Of a stretch of 59,340 nt of DNA, positions 49,680 through 58,436 are shown piece after piece (positions within the stretch are counted from its first letter, which is position 1; each line of letters starts with the position of its first letter). The notes beneath the pieces were generated by a model. That model worked only from the letters and a program-made list of their open reading frames with translations, made no database searches and was not told the DNA's origin. The stretch is from Prevotellaceae bacterium UBA1726 (GTDB taxonomy: Bacteria > Bacteroidota > Bacteroidia > Bacteroidales > Bacteroidaceae): contig DCIM01000078.1 in the NCBI GenBank assembly GCA_002316005.1, forward strand, positions 1 to 59,340, written 5' to 3'. The position numbers were made by a program, and so were the translations under genes.

Positions 49680-50447
49680 ATGTTCTTTATAAATTTCGGA
49701 ATAAAAGACGCCATCGACATCCTTTGTGTGGCAACGGTACTTTACTACTTCTACCGACTGATGAAAGCCAGTCGTTCGTCGAATGTATTTACCGGTATCA
49801 TGATTTTCGTGTTCTTCTGGCTCATAATGAGTCAGATTCTCGAAATGCGACTCATGGGTAGCATCATGGGCCAGTTGATTAATGTCGGTGCCATCGGTAT
49901 CATCGTCCTTTTCCAGGAGGAAATCCGTAAGTTCCTCTCTAATGTTGGTTCTCATCAGCGAATGCGCCGTCTGGCGGGACTCCTTGGTGCATCAAAGAAG
50001 TCTTCTACCATCTCGCGCGACTCCATCATGCCTATCGTCCTTGCTTGTATGAGTATGTCTCGCGGAAAGGTGGGCGCACTGATTATCGTTGAGCGCGAAA
50101 ACCGTCTCGACGACATCGTTGATACTGGCGACCTTGTTGATGCGAGAATCAACCAGCGTCTCATCGAGAACATCTTCTTCAAGAACTCTCCTCTCCACGA
50201 TGGTGCCATGATCATCTCAAAGATGCGCATCAAGGCTGCAGGATGTATCCTCCCTGTGTCGCACGACCTCACCATTCCAAAGGAGTTCGGCCTTCGCCAT
50301 CGTGCCGCAATGGGCATTTCTCAGGAGTGCGACGCCATTGCCATCGTAGTGAGCGAGGAGACAGGACGAATCACTGTGGCAATGGACGGAAAGTTCCGTC
50401 TGCGCGTATCGGCTGAGGAACTGGAGAGTATCCTCACAAAGCAATAA
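49680..50447 (+). CDS. cdaA: Diadenylate cyclase, CdaA type
   Basis: 255 residues. Two or three transmembrane helices within about residues 8-80, then a DAC domain (about 105-240) with GALIIVERENRLDDI, the catalytic DGAMI motif and RHRAAMGIS. It forms cyclic di-AMP from two ATP at the membrane. No cdaR-like partner is adjacent. Confidence 0.95.
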   Translation: MFFINFGIKDAIDILCVATVLYYFYRLMKASRSSNVFTGIMIFVFFWLIMSQILEMRLMGSIMGQLINVGAIGIIVLFQEEIRKFLSNVGSHQRMRRLAGLLGASKKSSTISRDSIMPIVLACMSMSRGKVGALIIVERENRLDDIVDTGDLVDARINQRLIENIFFKNSPLHDGAMIISKMRIKAAGCILPVSHDLTIPKEFGLRHRAAMGISQECDAIAIVVSEETGRITVAMDGKFRLRVSAEELESILTKQ

Positions 50448-50485
50448 CAAGGAATATTCAATATTAATATACATAACATAAAACA

Positions 50486-51496
50486 ATGGATTTATTACAG
50501 CAAATTTGCGATCGTGCTCGTAGTAACAAGCAGCGTATCGTGCTCCCTGAAGCATTAGAGGAGCGTACATTGCGTGCCGCCGACAAAGCTCTTGCCGACG
50601 ACTTGGCAGATCTTATCCTTATTGGCAATCCTGACGAAATCAACCGTCTGGCTGCTGAATGGGGACTCACAAACATCGGTAAGGCAACTATTGTCGACCC
50701 TGAGAACAACCCAAAGAGCGAGGAATATGCAGAACTCCTTGCCGAACTGCGTAAGAAGAAGGGCATGACTATCGAGCAGGCTCGTGAACTCGTTAAGAAT
50801 CCTCTCTATCTTGGTTGTATGATCATCAAGACCGAGGGTGCTGACGGTCAGATTTCGGGTGCGCTCTCTACAACAGGCGACACTCTCCGTCCTGCTCTCC
50901 AGATCATCAAATGTGCTCCTGGCATCACTTGCGTTTCTGGTGCTATGCTCCTCATTACAAAGCAGCCTCAGTATGGCGAGAATGGTGTTCTCGTGATGGG
51001 TGATGTTGCTGTTACTCCTATGCCAGATGCTAACCAGTTGGCACAGATTGCCGTTTGTACTGCACAGACAGCAAAGAGCGTTGCTGGTTTCGAGGATCCT
51101 CGCGTGGCAATGCTTTCGTTCTCTACAAAGGGTTCTGCAAAGCACGAGGTTGTCGATAAGGTTATCGAGGCTACTGCTCTCGCTAAGGAACTTGCACCTG
51201 ACCTCAAGGTTGACGGTGAGCTCCAGGCTGATGCTGCTCTCGTTCCATCTGTTGGCGAGAAGAAGGCTCCAGGTTCTGCTATTGCTGGTCATGCAAATGT
51301 TCTCGTTGCTCCATGTCTTGAGGTTGGTAACATCGCTTACAAACTCGTTCAGCGTCTTGGCGATGCCATTGCCATTGGTCCTATCCTCCAGGGTATCGCT
51401 CGTCCGGTTAACGACCTCTCTCGCGGTTGCTCTGTCGATGATATCTACTACATGGTAGCAATCACCGCTTGCCAGGCAATGGATGCTAAAAAATAG
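50486..51496 (+). CDS. pta: Phosphate acetyltransferase
   Basis: 336 residues, the PTA/PTB catalytic domain alone (RSNKQRIVLPEALEERTLRAADKAL; GDVAVTPMPDANQLAQIA; VDGELQADAALVPSVGEKKAPGSAIAGHANVLVAPCLEVGNI). The N-terminal regulatory domain of long E. coli-type Pta is absent. It interconverts acetyl-CoA and acetyl phosphate. Immediately upstream of ackA. Confidence 0.95.
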   Translation: MDLLQQICDRARSNKQRIVLPEALEERTLRAADKALADDLADLILIGNPDEINRLAAEWGLTNIGKATIVDPENNPKSEEYAELLAELRKKKGMTIEQARELVKNPLYLGCMIIKTEGADGQISGALSTTGDTLRPALQIIKCAPGITCVSGAMLLITKQPQYGENGVLVMGDVAVTPMPDANQLAQIAVCTAQTAKSVAGFEDPRVAMLSFSTKGSAKHEVVDKVIEATALAKELAPDLKVDGELQADAALVPSVGEKKAPGSAIAGHANVLVAPCLEVGNIAYKLVQRLGDAIAIGPILQGIARPVNDLSRGCSVDDIYYMVAITACQAMDAKK

Positions 51497-51506
51497 CCTA
51501 CCCAAG

Positions 51507-51524
51507 CCCTCCCAAAAGGGAGGG
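51507..51524. repeat. GC palindrome in the pta-ackA spacer
   Basis: CCCTCCC-AAAA-GGGAGGG, a perfect 7-bp stem starting 10 nt after the pta stop. It may adjust the relative expression of the two genes, or may simply be one more intergenic GC palindrome. Confidence 0.7.
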
Positions 51525-51557
51525 ATGTTTTATAGTTTCAATACATCAAAGAAAAAA

Positions 51558-52754
51558 ATGAAAATATTAGTTTTGAACTGTGGTAGTTCATCTATCAAAT
51601 ACAAACTTTATGATATGACCGACAACAGCGTACTTGCTGCTGGTGGCGTTGAGCGTATCGGTATCGACGGTGCTTTTATCAAGGTTGCGATGCCTGATGG
51701 CTCAAAGAAAAAGATCATGCGCGACCTCCCTACTCACAAGGAGGGTGTAAGTCTCGTTTTCGAGTGTCTGCTCGACTCTGAGTTCGGCGCAATCAAGAGC
51801 CTTGAGGAAATCGATGCTGTTGGTCACCGTATCGTCCAGGGTGGCGACAAGTACTGTGAGAGCGTTATCGTTGACCAGAGCGTTGAGGAGGGTATCGAGG
51901 AACTCTGCGACCTCGCTCCTGTTCACAATGCCGGCCACCTTCGTGGTATCCGTGCCGTTGACGCTTTGATGCCTACAACTCCTCAGGTGTGTGTCTTCGA
52001 CAATGCCTTCCACTCTACAATGCCTGCAGAGGCTTATCTCTACGCTGTGCCTTATGAGTTGTACGAGAAGTATCATGTTCGTCGTTATGGTTTCCACGGC
52101 ACTTCTCACCGCTATGTTTCTCAGCGTGTATGCGAGTTCCTCGGCAAGGACATCAACACTCAGCGCATCATCACTTGCCACATCGGCAATGGTGCCAGCG
52201 TTTCGGCTGTAAAGTTCGGCAAGTGTGTTGACACTTCAATGGGCCTCACTCCTCTTGCTGGTGTGATGATGGGTAGCCGTTCGGGCGACATCGACCCTTC
52301 TGCTGTTACTTATCTCATGGATAAGCTCGGCAAGAAGCCACAGGAGATGGCAGATTTCCTCAACAAGAAGTCTGGTGTCCTCGGCATCTCGGGTGTTGGT
52401 TCTGACATGCGCGATGTTGAGAATGCTGCAAATGCTGGCAACGAGCGTGCTAAACTTGCTCTCGACATGTATAACTACCGCATCAAGAAGTACATCGGTG
52501 CTTATGCTGCTGCAATGGGTGGTGTTGACATCATCGTATGGACAGCAGGTGTTGGCGAGAATCAGGTTAACGTCCGCATGAACTCTTGCTCTGGCCTCGA
52601 GTTCCTTGGTGTCAAGATGGATGCTGAGCGCAACCAGACTCGTGGCGAAGAGGCAATCATCTCTGCTGAGGATTCTCCAGTTACAGTTTGTGTCATCCCT
52701 ACCGATGAGGAACTTGTCATCGCTCAAGACACAATGGCGTTATTGAAGAAGTAG
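51558..52754 (+). CDS. ackA: Acetate kinase
   Basis: 398 residues from the ATG at 51558 (MKILVLNCGSSSIKYKLYDM). YGFHGTSHRYVSQR, CHIGNGASVSAV, DTSMGLTPLAGVMMGSRSGDIDP and TAGVGENQVNVR are the acetate kinase signatures. It makes ATP and acetate from acetyl phosphate, completing the Pta-AckA overflow route. A longer upstream frame from 51483 would overlap pta and the GC palindrome and is unlikely. Confidence 0.96.
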   Translation: MKILVLNCGSSSIKYKLYDMTDNSVLAAGGVERIGIDGAFIKVAMPDGSKKKIMRDLPTHKEGVSLVFECLLDSEFGAIKSLEEIDAVGHRIVQGGDKYCESVIVDQSVEEGIEELCDLAPVHNAGHLRGIRAVDALMPTTPQVCVFDNAFHSTMPAEAYLYAVPYELYEKYHVRRYGFHGTSHRYVSQRVCEFLGKDINTQRIITCHIGNGASVSAVKFGKCVDTSMGLTPLAGVMMGSRSGDIDPSAVTYLMDKLGKKPQEMADFLNKKSGVLGISGVGSDMRDVENAANAGNERAKLALDMYNYRIKKYIGAYAAAMGGVDIIVWTAGVGENQVNVRMNSCSGLEFLGVKMDAERNQTRGEEAIISAEDSPVTVCVIPTDEELVIAQDTMALLKK

Positions 52755-52969
52755 CAACCCCTACAACCCCTAACCCCGAGCCCCTTGGGCTCCCCCCTTC
52801 CCCCGTGATGGGGAAGGGAGCAAGATAGCAATCTTAATGGGGAAACATAATAAAAAGATAAAGACCACCTCGTAATTGAGATGGTCTTTTTTATTTATGC
52901 CTTAGTATTCAACGCCCTTGCCCCGAGCGGGGAAAGGGAAGAGCGCGAAGCGCGAGGGGAAAGGGGTTG
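52755..52969. repeat. Cluster of GC palindromes around a terminator
   Basis: GAGCCCCTTGGGCTC (52777-52791), CTTCCCC...GGGGAAG (about 52796-52816), CCCCGAGCGGGG (about 52921-52932) and GCGCGAAGCGCG (about 52950-52961) lie between ackA and the GH92 gene. Highest density of this palindrome class in the window. Confidence 0.7.
52861..52892 (+). terminator. ackA terminator
   Basis: AAGACCACCTC-GTAATT-GAGATGGTCTT followed by TTTTATT; near-perfect 11-bp stem with T-run. Confidence 0.88.
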
Positions 52970-55303
52970 TTATCTGATTTTTATCCCTATCGGCTTCTTG
53001 CTCATCTTCACTTCCATAGTACCGCCGTTGACGATCTCCGAGAAGCTAACAAAATCCAATGTTCTGCCCTTGCCGTTGATGGTCTTCATCGGATAGAGAT
53101 ACACATTATTCTTCGAGTTGTTCTTTGCTGTTATCACAAACTCCTCACCTGGGTAGTAGTCCTTGTTCAGTTTTATTGTCACCTTGTCGAACAATGTGCT
53201 ACCAATCGAGAATGCTGGTGTCTGCGAGGTGAGACCATTAACCGAGAACAATCCTATCGACGACATCACATACCATGCGCCCAACTGTCCCTGATCTTCG
53301 TCCTGACCGTAGCCGTAGCCATGAATACCGTCTGTGCCATAGAACTCATCACAGATGGCGCGAACCCATTTATATGTCAGTTCGGGACGACGGCTATGTG
53401 TGAACAGCCACGAGATGTGCAGACATGGCTGGTTGCCTTGGTTGTAGTATGTGCGCAAGCCGGCAAAGGCGTCAATCTCCTTACCGCCCGAGAATATCTG
53501 TGGCTGCGATGCCTCGAAGATGGCGTTCAGGCGTTGGTTGAACTTCTGTATGCCTACCTTCTTTATCAGTTCCTCTGGCATATGTGGCACATAGAAGGTG
53601 TACTGCTCTGCGTTGCCTTCCTGGAAACCACGCCACACCTGCATTGGGTCGAAGCCGGCTATGAACTCACCGTTCTTCAGTCGTGGGTGCATATATCCTG
53701 CCTGCTCGTCGAAGATACGCTCCCATCCGCGTGCCATCCACATCAGTTTGTCGTAGTGCTCTGTCTTGCCGAGGCTCTTTGCCAACTGTGCCGTTGCCCA
53801 TGCCGAGAAGGAATATTCCAGTGTGTGCGAACCTGAGAAATAGAAATCCTCGCGTGGCTGACCGAGTTCGAGATGTGGTGCATAACCCAACTCCACGAAG
53901 TCGGCTGTGTCGTCCTTGCCTGCTCCTTCTGGGCGGTTCTTGCCGTCCAACTCGTTCTTCAGACATGCCTCATAGGCGAGGTCAAGGTCGAAGTCGCGAA
54001 TGCCACACTGATATGCGGCGTCAATCATCAGTGGCAACTGGTTGGTGCCTACTCCCGACACATAACGCGAGTTGGCAAGTCCGTCGGCGAGCCATCCGCA
54101 GTCTTTGTATTCCTGGAGTGTTGACGACACGAACTCCGACAGATGCTCTGGATAGGCAAGTGCCCACAACTGGGTGAGGTTCCACTGACCGCCCCACATG
54201 GCATCGGTGTTGAACATACGGAACTTTGGTCGTCCTGCCTCCATTGGCACCTGACCAATCATTCCGTCGTGCTTTGGATAGGCACCGTTCACATCGCTGC
54301 ACACACCACGACCGAGGAGGGCGTGATACAGGCCTGTATAGAACTTTGTCAAGTCCTGCTCGTTCTTTGTCTCTACCTTGATGCGCGAGAGCATCTCCTC
54401 CCACTCTGCTGCCGAACGCGCCTTTGCCTCGTCGAAACTGATGTTGCCTTCTGCCTTAAGGTTGATGCGGGCATTCTGCACCGAGGTGTACGAAATTCCC
54501 ACCTTCGCTGTCACCTGCTCGCCCTCGCGCGTGTAATAATTAAGGTACGCGCCTGCACCTACGCCGTGCGCATAACGCTCACCTTCCTTCACATCACTGC
54601 CGTTATATACTCCCACGGCATCGGCTTTCTTATCCACAACGGCCGAGAAATAGATGCGGAGGTCGGCTTCTGGCTGATATTTCTTGATATACTCCGGACG
54701 GGTGATGACCCATCCCTCGATGGTACCGTCTTCGTTTATCCATACCTCCGAGTCCTTCACCTTGCCGCTCTCACCTTGCTGGTGTCCTACCTCGAAGATG
54801 AGGTGGGCATATTTCGACTCTGGATAGGTGAAACGCATGAATGCCACGCGCGGTGTTGCTGTCACTTCGGCGTTGATGTCGTAGTCCTTGAGCATCACCT
54901 CGTAGAATCCTGCCTCTGCCTTCTCCATGTCGTGCGAGAATGCCGAGCGATAGCCACGAGGACCAGTGCCGTCGGGGTTGCCTGGTTCGGTCAGGAGGAG
55001 TCCAGTTGTTGGCATCAGCGAGATACCGCCCACCTGAAACTCATGTGTACACACGAAACCTTCTATCGATGTGTCGCGGTAGTCGTAGCCCGTTGCCTGC
55101 CAACCGTCAGCATTACCGAGCGAACCGTTTGTCGATGGTCCTGGCTTTGCCATACCGAATGGCAGTGCACCCGGTGCGAAATGGAATGCGCGACAGTGGG
55201 CCGTACCGATACGAGGCTCCACATAACTGGTCAGTTTCTTGTCTTCAGCCTTCGCCATCATTCCCACGACGAGCAAAAGCAACAGAATGATATTTCTTTT
55301 CAT
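52970..55303 (-). CDS. GH92 alpha-1,2-mannosidase
   Basis: 777 residues with signal MKRNIILLLLLVVGMMAKAE. N-terminal beta-sandwich (YVEPRIGTAHCRAFHFAPGALPFGMAKPGPSTNGSLGNADGWQATGY, THEFQVGGISLMPTTG) and an (alpha/alpha)6 domain with WGGQWNLTQLWAL, YSGSHTLEYSFSAWATAQLAK-like (FSGSHTLEYSF) and GYGQDEDQGQLGAWYVMSSIGLF, the calcium/acid site of GH92. It trims alpha-mannosides such as N-glycans or yeast mannan. It diverges from a TonB-type receptor. Confidence 0.93.
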   Translation of the reverse strand: MKRNIILLLLLVVGMMAKAEDKKLTSYVEPRIGTAHCRAFHFAPGALPFGMAKPGPSTNGSLGNADGWQATGYDYRDTSIEGFVCTHEFQVGGISLMPTTGLLLTEPGNPDGTGPRGYRSAFSHDMEKAEAGFYEVMLKDYDINAEVTATPRVAFMRFTYPESKYAHLIFEVGHQQGESGKVKDSEVWINEDGTIEGWVITRPEYIKKYQPEADLRIYFSAVVDKKADAVGVYNGSDVKEGERYAHGVGAGAYLNYYTREGEQVTAKVGISYTSVQNARINLKAEGNISFDEAKARSAAEWEEMLSRIKVETKNEQDLTKFYTGLYHALLGRGVCSDVNGAYPKHDGMIGQVPMEAGRPKFRMFNTDAMWGGQWNLTQLWALAYPEHLSEFVSSTLQEYKDCGWLADGLANSRYVSGVGTNQLPLMIDAAYQCGIRDFDLDLAYEACLKNELDGKNRPEGAGKDDTADFVELGYAPHLELGQPREDFYFSGSHTLEYSFSAWATAQLAKSLGKTEHYDKLMWMARGWERIFDEQAGYMHPRLKNGEFIAGFDPMQVWRGFQEGNAEQYTFYVPHMPEELIKKVGIQKFNQRLNAIFEASQPQIFSGGKEIDAFAGLRTYYNQGNQPCLHISWLFTHSRRPELTYKWVRAICDEFYGTDGIHGYGYGQDEDQGQLGAWYVMSSIGLFSVNGLTSQTPAFSIGSTLFDKVTIKLNKDYYPGEEFVITAKNNSKNNVYLYPMKTINGKGRTLDFVSFSEIVNGGTMEVKMSKKPIGIKIR

Positions 55304-55328
55304 AATCGTTATTTGGTTTTTTCGCTTA

Positions 55329-55336
55329 CAAAGATA
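55329..55336 (-). promoter_or_regulatory. Candidate GH92 promoter -7 element
   Basis: TATCTTTG on the minus strand, 25 nt ahead of the start codon; a second candidate TACCTTTG lies at 55412-55419. Neither has a clear -33 TTG. Confidence 0.45.
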
Positions 55337-55445
55337 CTAAATAATTTCAAGAAAATTAATTTGCTCAAAAATTTTTAGAAACTTTTGTAATAAATTGCAT
55401 ACCTCGTGTGTCAAAGGTATAGTTAATAAAAAATTGAATTAAGTT

Positions 55446-55508
55446 ATGGCAGAGAAAGTTCTCCACATTCTCATCGCGATAGTGATGTTTGTGTTAGTAT
55501 TATTGTAA
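55446..55508 (+). CDS. Possible 20-residue hydrophobic peptide
   Basis: ATG at 55446 to TAA at 55508 encodes MAEKVLHILIAIVMFVLVLL, a short charged N terminus followed by a single membrane-spanning stretch. It lies in the 328-nt gap between the GH92 and receptor genes, ahead of a structured segment. It could be a leader or a small membrane peptide, or a chance ORF. Confidence 0.3.
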   Translation: MAEKVLHILIAIVMFVLVLL

Positions 55509-55552
55509 ACAATTTCTTGAATTACATAATAAAATCTCTTTAATGTTACTCC

Positions 55553-55585
55553 GGGGACTCATCGGGCCGTGAGGCTGGTGGTCCC
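55553..55585 (+). other. Structured segment ahead of the outer-membrane receptor gene
   Basis: GGGA (55554-55557) pairs with TCCC (55582-55585), and an inner CTCA (55558-55561) with TGAG (55570-55573), giving a GC-rich stem with a bulge in an AT-rich leader. I recognise no riboswitch consensus. No T-run, so not an obvious terminator. Confidence 0.35.
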
Positions 55586-55631
55586 TTTCCCAAAGAAATA
55601 AAGAATATCATATAAAAAGAACAACAGACTT

Positions 55632-57869
55632 ATGAAAACATTTCTCTCAATGATAATGTTGCTCGCTGGGAGCACGGGAATGATGGCTCAGAGCACAACA
55701 GAATCGCAGGTGATGCAAAGCATCAACAATCAGATGGCGGATTCTATCCCGATGGATAGCATCTTCCGCTACGAAGACCTCGCCGAGGTGGTGGTGAAAG
55801 GCACTCTGCCCCACACCCGTCTGCGTGGCAACTCCATGGTGACAACAATTGTCGGTTCGGCCCTCAGCAAGTCGGGCACGGCAAAGGAAATGCTCGGCAA
55901 GGTGCCGGGAATGACTCAGAGCGGCGACGAGCCTCAGGTTTTGGGCAAGGGCACTCCTGTCTATTATATCAACGGACGCAAGATGCAGGACAATGACGAG
56001 TTGAAGCGTCTGCGCTCGGAGGAGATTCATAGCGTGGAGGTCATCACCAACCCTGGCGCGCTCTACGATGCTACAGTATCGGCAGTGGTAAAGATCAAGA
56101 CGGTAAAGCGAAAGGGCGACGGATTCGGTTTTGATGCTATGGCAGCCAACAACCAGGACCTGCGCTACGGTTACACCGACCCGAGTAGTACGGTGAACCT
56201 CCGCTACCGCCACAACTCACTCGACTTGTTCGGTATGGTGAACTACTGGAAGTGGGACACCGTCAACGACAGCTACCCTCTTCAGGTGGCATGGATAAAG
56301 AAGGACGGCGCTCTTTGGGAGAACACCCAGAACACCACTCTCCGCCACGACCACAACATGCAGGGCATGAACTATAACCTCGGTTTCAACTATCAGATCT
56401 CGCGCGACCATTCCATCGGTATGCGCGTCGATAAGCACGATAAGTTCAACAGTGGCGTAAAGGCTCATATCGGTACTGAGATGAAAGAGCATTTCCTTGG
56501 CAACAATGCCGGTATCGCCGACATCATCACCCAGAACAGTTCCTGTCAGGACGACAAGCAGCGCCAGCCTTACAGTTGGGATGGCAATGCCTACTATAAT
56601 GGAAAGGTGGGCAAGATGGGCATCGACTTCAACTTCGACTTCAAGACCTTCAAGTCAGAGGAGCGCAACACCATCACCGAGTGGGCAACAAAGGACCGCA
56701 CAGGCGAACCTACATCCCATCTCGGACAGGAACAGGATTCAAAGGCCGACCTCATTGCCAACAAACTCGTACTCTCCTACCCTATCTGGCGTGGTCAGTT
56801 GGAGGCAGGCACCGAGATGAGTTTCGTTACCCGCACAAACAAGTACACCATCACCAACTATCCACTCCCACAAACCGACTCCGAGGTGAAGGAGAAGAAC
56901 ATCGCCGCCTTCGTGCAGTATGGATGCGAGATTCCTGTTGTGGGCAGTTTCAATGCAGGCTTGCGCTACGAGCATGTAGGTTTCGACTATACAGACAACA
57001 TCGATGGCGAGAAGTCAATGTCGCGATTCACCGACGAACTGTTCCCATCTATTTCGTGGGCACGCCGCTTCGGACAAATCCAGGCATCTATGGCATGGAG
57101 CGTCAAGACCGTTCGCCCTGACTATCAGATGCTCGACGAGTCGGTCATCTATATCAACTCCTACTCGCTGCAGCAGGGCAACCCACAGCTTCGCAATGCC
57201 ATCATGAACGAGGTGAGCGCCAACATGAACTGGCGATGGCTCAACCTCTACATGGCCTACGAGCGCCGCGACCATGCACACACCATGTGGTCGTACATCT
57301 ACAACGACGAGGGCGTCATCCTCGTGAAGAACATCAACCTCGAGAAACCAGTGCGCAACATCGCCGCATTCCTTTCCGCATCGCCATCGTTCGGCTTCTA
57401 CAGCATGAACTGGACAGCCGGTTGGCAGAAGTTCTTCTACTCGCAGACACTCGCCGATCCTCGTGAGGCAAGCGGTCAGCGCACCGTTGAGTATAAAAAG
57501 CCAATCATGTTCTTCGACTTCAACAACACCTTCCGTCTGAAGCACAGTTGGCAGTTTGAGGCAAACATGAACATCTATACCAAGGGAGATGTGATGAACT
57601 ATCGTCTCACCGCCCCATCCTACAACCTCCGCCTTGTGGTGCAGAAATGCTGGTTGAAGGACGATGCCCTCTGCCTGCGTGTCTCAGCAAGCGATGTTCT
57701 CCAGAAGACAGGCACCAAGATGGAACTCGACTGCGGTTACTATGTTCTCAATCAGGAGACGAAGAACAACCAGCACCGCTTGGATGTATCACTCCGCTAC
57801 ACCTTCAATGCCTCTAACAACAAGTATAAAGGCACCGGTGCCGGCAAAGACGCCCAAGGAAGAATGTAA
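55632..57869 (+). CDS. Outer-membrane beta-barrel receptor, TonB-dependent type
   Basis: 745 residues with signal MKTFLSMIMLLAGSTGMMAQ. No carboxypeptidase-like domain. The plug (YEDLAEVVVKGTLPHTRLRGNSMVTTIVGSALSKSGTAKEMLGKVPGMTQ ... YYINGRKMQDNDELKRLRSEEIHSVEVITNPGALYDATVSAVVKIKT, about 45-160) is followed by the OMP_b-brl_3-like barrel. It is not a SusC (no SusD beside it). The substrate is unknown; the divergent GH92 gene hints at glycans, but plug-barrel proteins of this type also take metal chelates. More GC-rich than its neighbours. Confidence 0.85.
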   Translation: MKTFLSMIMLLAGSTGMMAQSTTESQVMQSINNQMADSIPMDSIFRYEDLAEVVVKGTLPHTRLRGNSMVTTIVGSALSKSGTAKEMLGKVPGMTQSGDEPQVLGKGTPVYYINGRKMQDNDELKRLRSEEIHSVEVITNPGALYDATVSAVVKIKTVKRKGDGFGFDAMAANNQDLRYGYTDPSSTVNLRYRHNSLDLFGMVNYWKWDTVNDSYPLQVAWIKKDGALWENTQNTTLRHDHNMQGMNYNLGFNYQISRDHSIGMRVDKHDKFNSGVKAHIGTEMKEHFLGNNAGIADIITQNSSCQDDKQRQPYSWDGNAYYNGKVGKMGIDFNFDFKTFKSEERNTITEWATKDRTGEPTSHLGQEQDSKADLIANKLVLSYPIWRGQLEAGTEMSFVTRTNKYTITNYPLPQTDSEVKEKNIAAFVQYGCEIPVVGSFNAGLRYEHVGFDYTDNIDGEKSMSRFTDELFPSISWARRFGQIQASMAWSVKTVRPDYQMLDESVIYINSYSLQQGNPQLRNAIMNEVSANMNWRWLNLYMAYERRDHAHTMWSYIYNDEGVILVKNINLEKPVRNIAAFLSASPSFGFYSMNWTAGWQKFFYSQTLADPREASGQRTVEYKKPIMFFDFNNTFRLKHSWQFEANMNIYTKGDVMNYRLTAPSYNLRLVVQKCWLKDDALCLRVSASDVLQKTGTKMELDCGYYVLNQETKNNQHRLDVSLRYTFNASNNKYKGTGAGKDAQGRM

Positions 57870-57968
57870 AAATTCTCCAGCACGATGCGTAGCCATTTTC
57901 TTCTTAAATATCCTTGAGAGGGGAAAAAATATCAAGTCTAAGTTTTTTTAAGTAATATCGTTTCGTTG

Positions 57969-58012
57969 ACCGCCCTTCTTGTCAATTCACTTTGGCAGTC
58001 GGGCGGTTTTTT
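57969..58012 (+). terminator. Terminator of the receptor gene
   Basis: ACCGCCC (57969-57975) and GGGCGGT (58001-58007) followed by TTTTTTG. Confidence 0.88.
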
Positions 58013-58058
58013 GCGTGCGAATAATCTGATAAACCGTGAAAATGGAAATTCCTCGCTG

Positions 58059-58153
58059 TCATTCCATTGAAATGACCTCTTCATTTCAGTTAAATGAGGT
58101 CCTCATTTCGCTTAAATGACCACCTCATTCCATTTGAATGATGTGGTCATTCC
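58059..58153. repeat. 22-bp-period array of 17-bp imperfect palindromes (array C)
   Basis: Units start at 58059 (TCATTCCATTGAAATGA), 58081 (TCATTTCAGTTAAATGA), 58103 (TCATTTCGCTTAAATGA) and 58125 (TCATTCCATTTGAATGA), with a partial at 58147. Spacers are cctct, ggtcc, ccacc and tgtgg. This is the most regular of the four arrays and lies in the opposite orientation to A and B with respect to its inverted-repeat element. Confidence 0.88.
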
Positions 58154-58198
58154 TATACTTTTACGCAAGACTAATTTCTACGCTAAATGAATTGAACG

Positions 58199-58395
58199 AA
58201 AAATCCTCCATTCCTCCATAATCACCCGTAATGAATTGGTATTCAACGAGTTATACTATGGAAGATATGTTTTCAATCCTCCATATATCTTCCATATTAT
58301 GGAGGATGTATGGAAGATCTCGCGCACATCCTCCATAGTGTAACAAACTGTATTTCAGTACTTTAATAGCGATTATGGAGGAATGGAGGATTTTT
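58199..58395. repeat. ATGGAGGA-word element with terminal inverted repeats (copy C)
   Basis: A perfect 24-bp terminal inverted repeat: 58199-58222 and 58372-58395. Inner words ACTATGGAAGAT (about 58254) and ATCCTCCATAGT (about 58328) form a second near-perfect inverted pair. The linker GCTAAATGAATTGAACG (about 58181-58197), complement of that in copy A, joins it to array C. It lies between the receptor terminator and the 3' end of the leucine-rich-repeat gene. Confidence 0.8.
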
Positions 58396-58436
58396 TGATT
58401 AGTTTGTGTATATTCTTTAGTATAACAAGGTGGGGA

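Noticed and set aside
54143..55378. 411-codon rightward frame opposite the GH92 gene
   Set aside because: Antisense to a well-supported glycosidase; cysteine- and histidine-rich translation with no signal or domain.
55553..55585. Known riboswitch ahead of the receptor gene
   Set aside because: The segment is too short and lacks cobalamin, TPP, SAM or other consensus cores that I can recognise.
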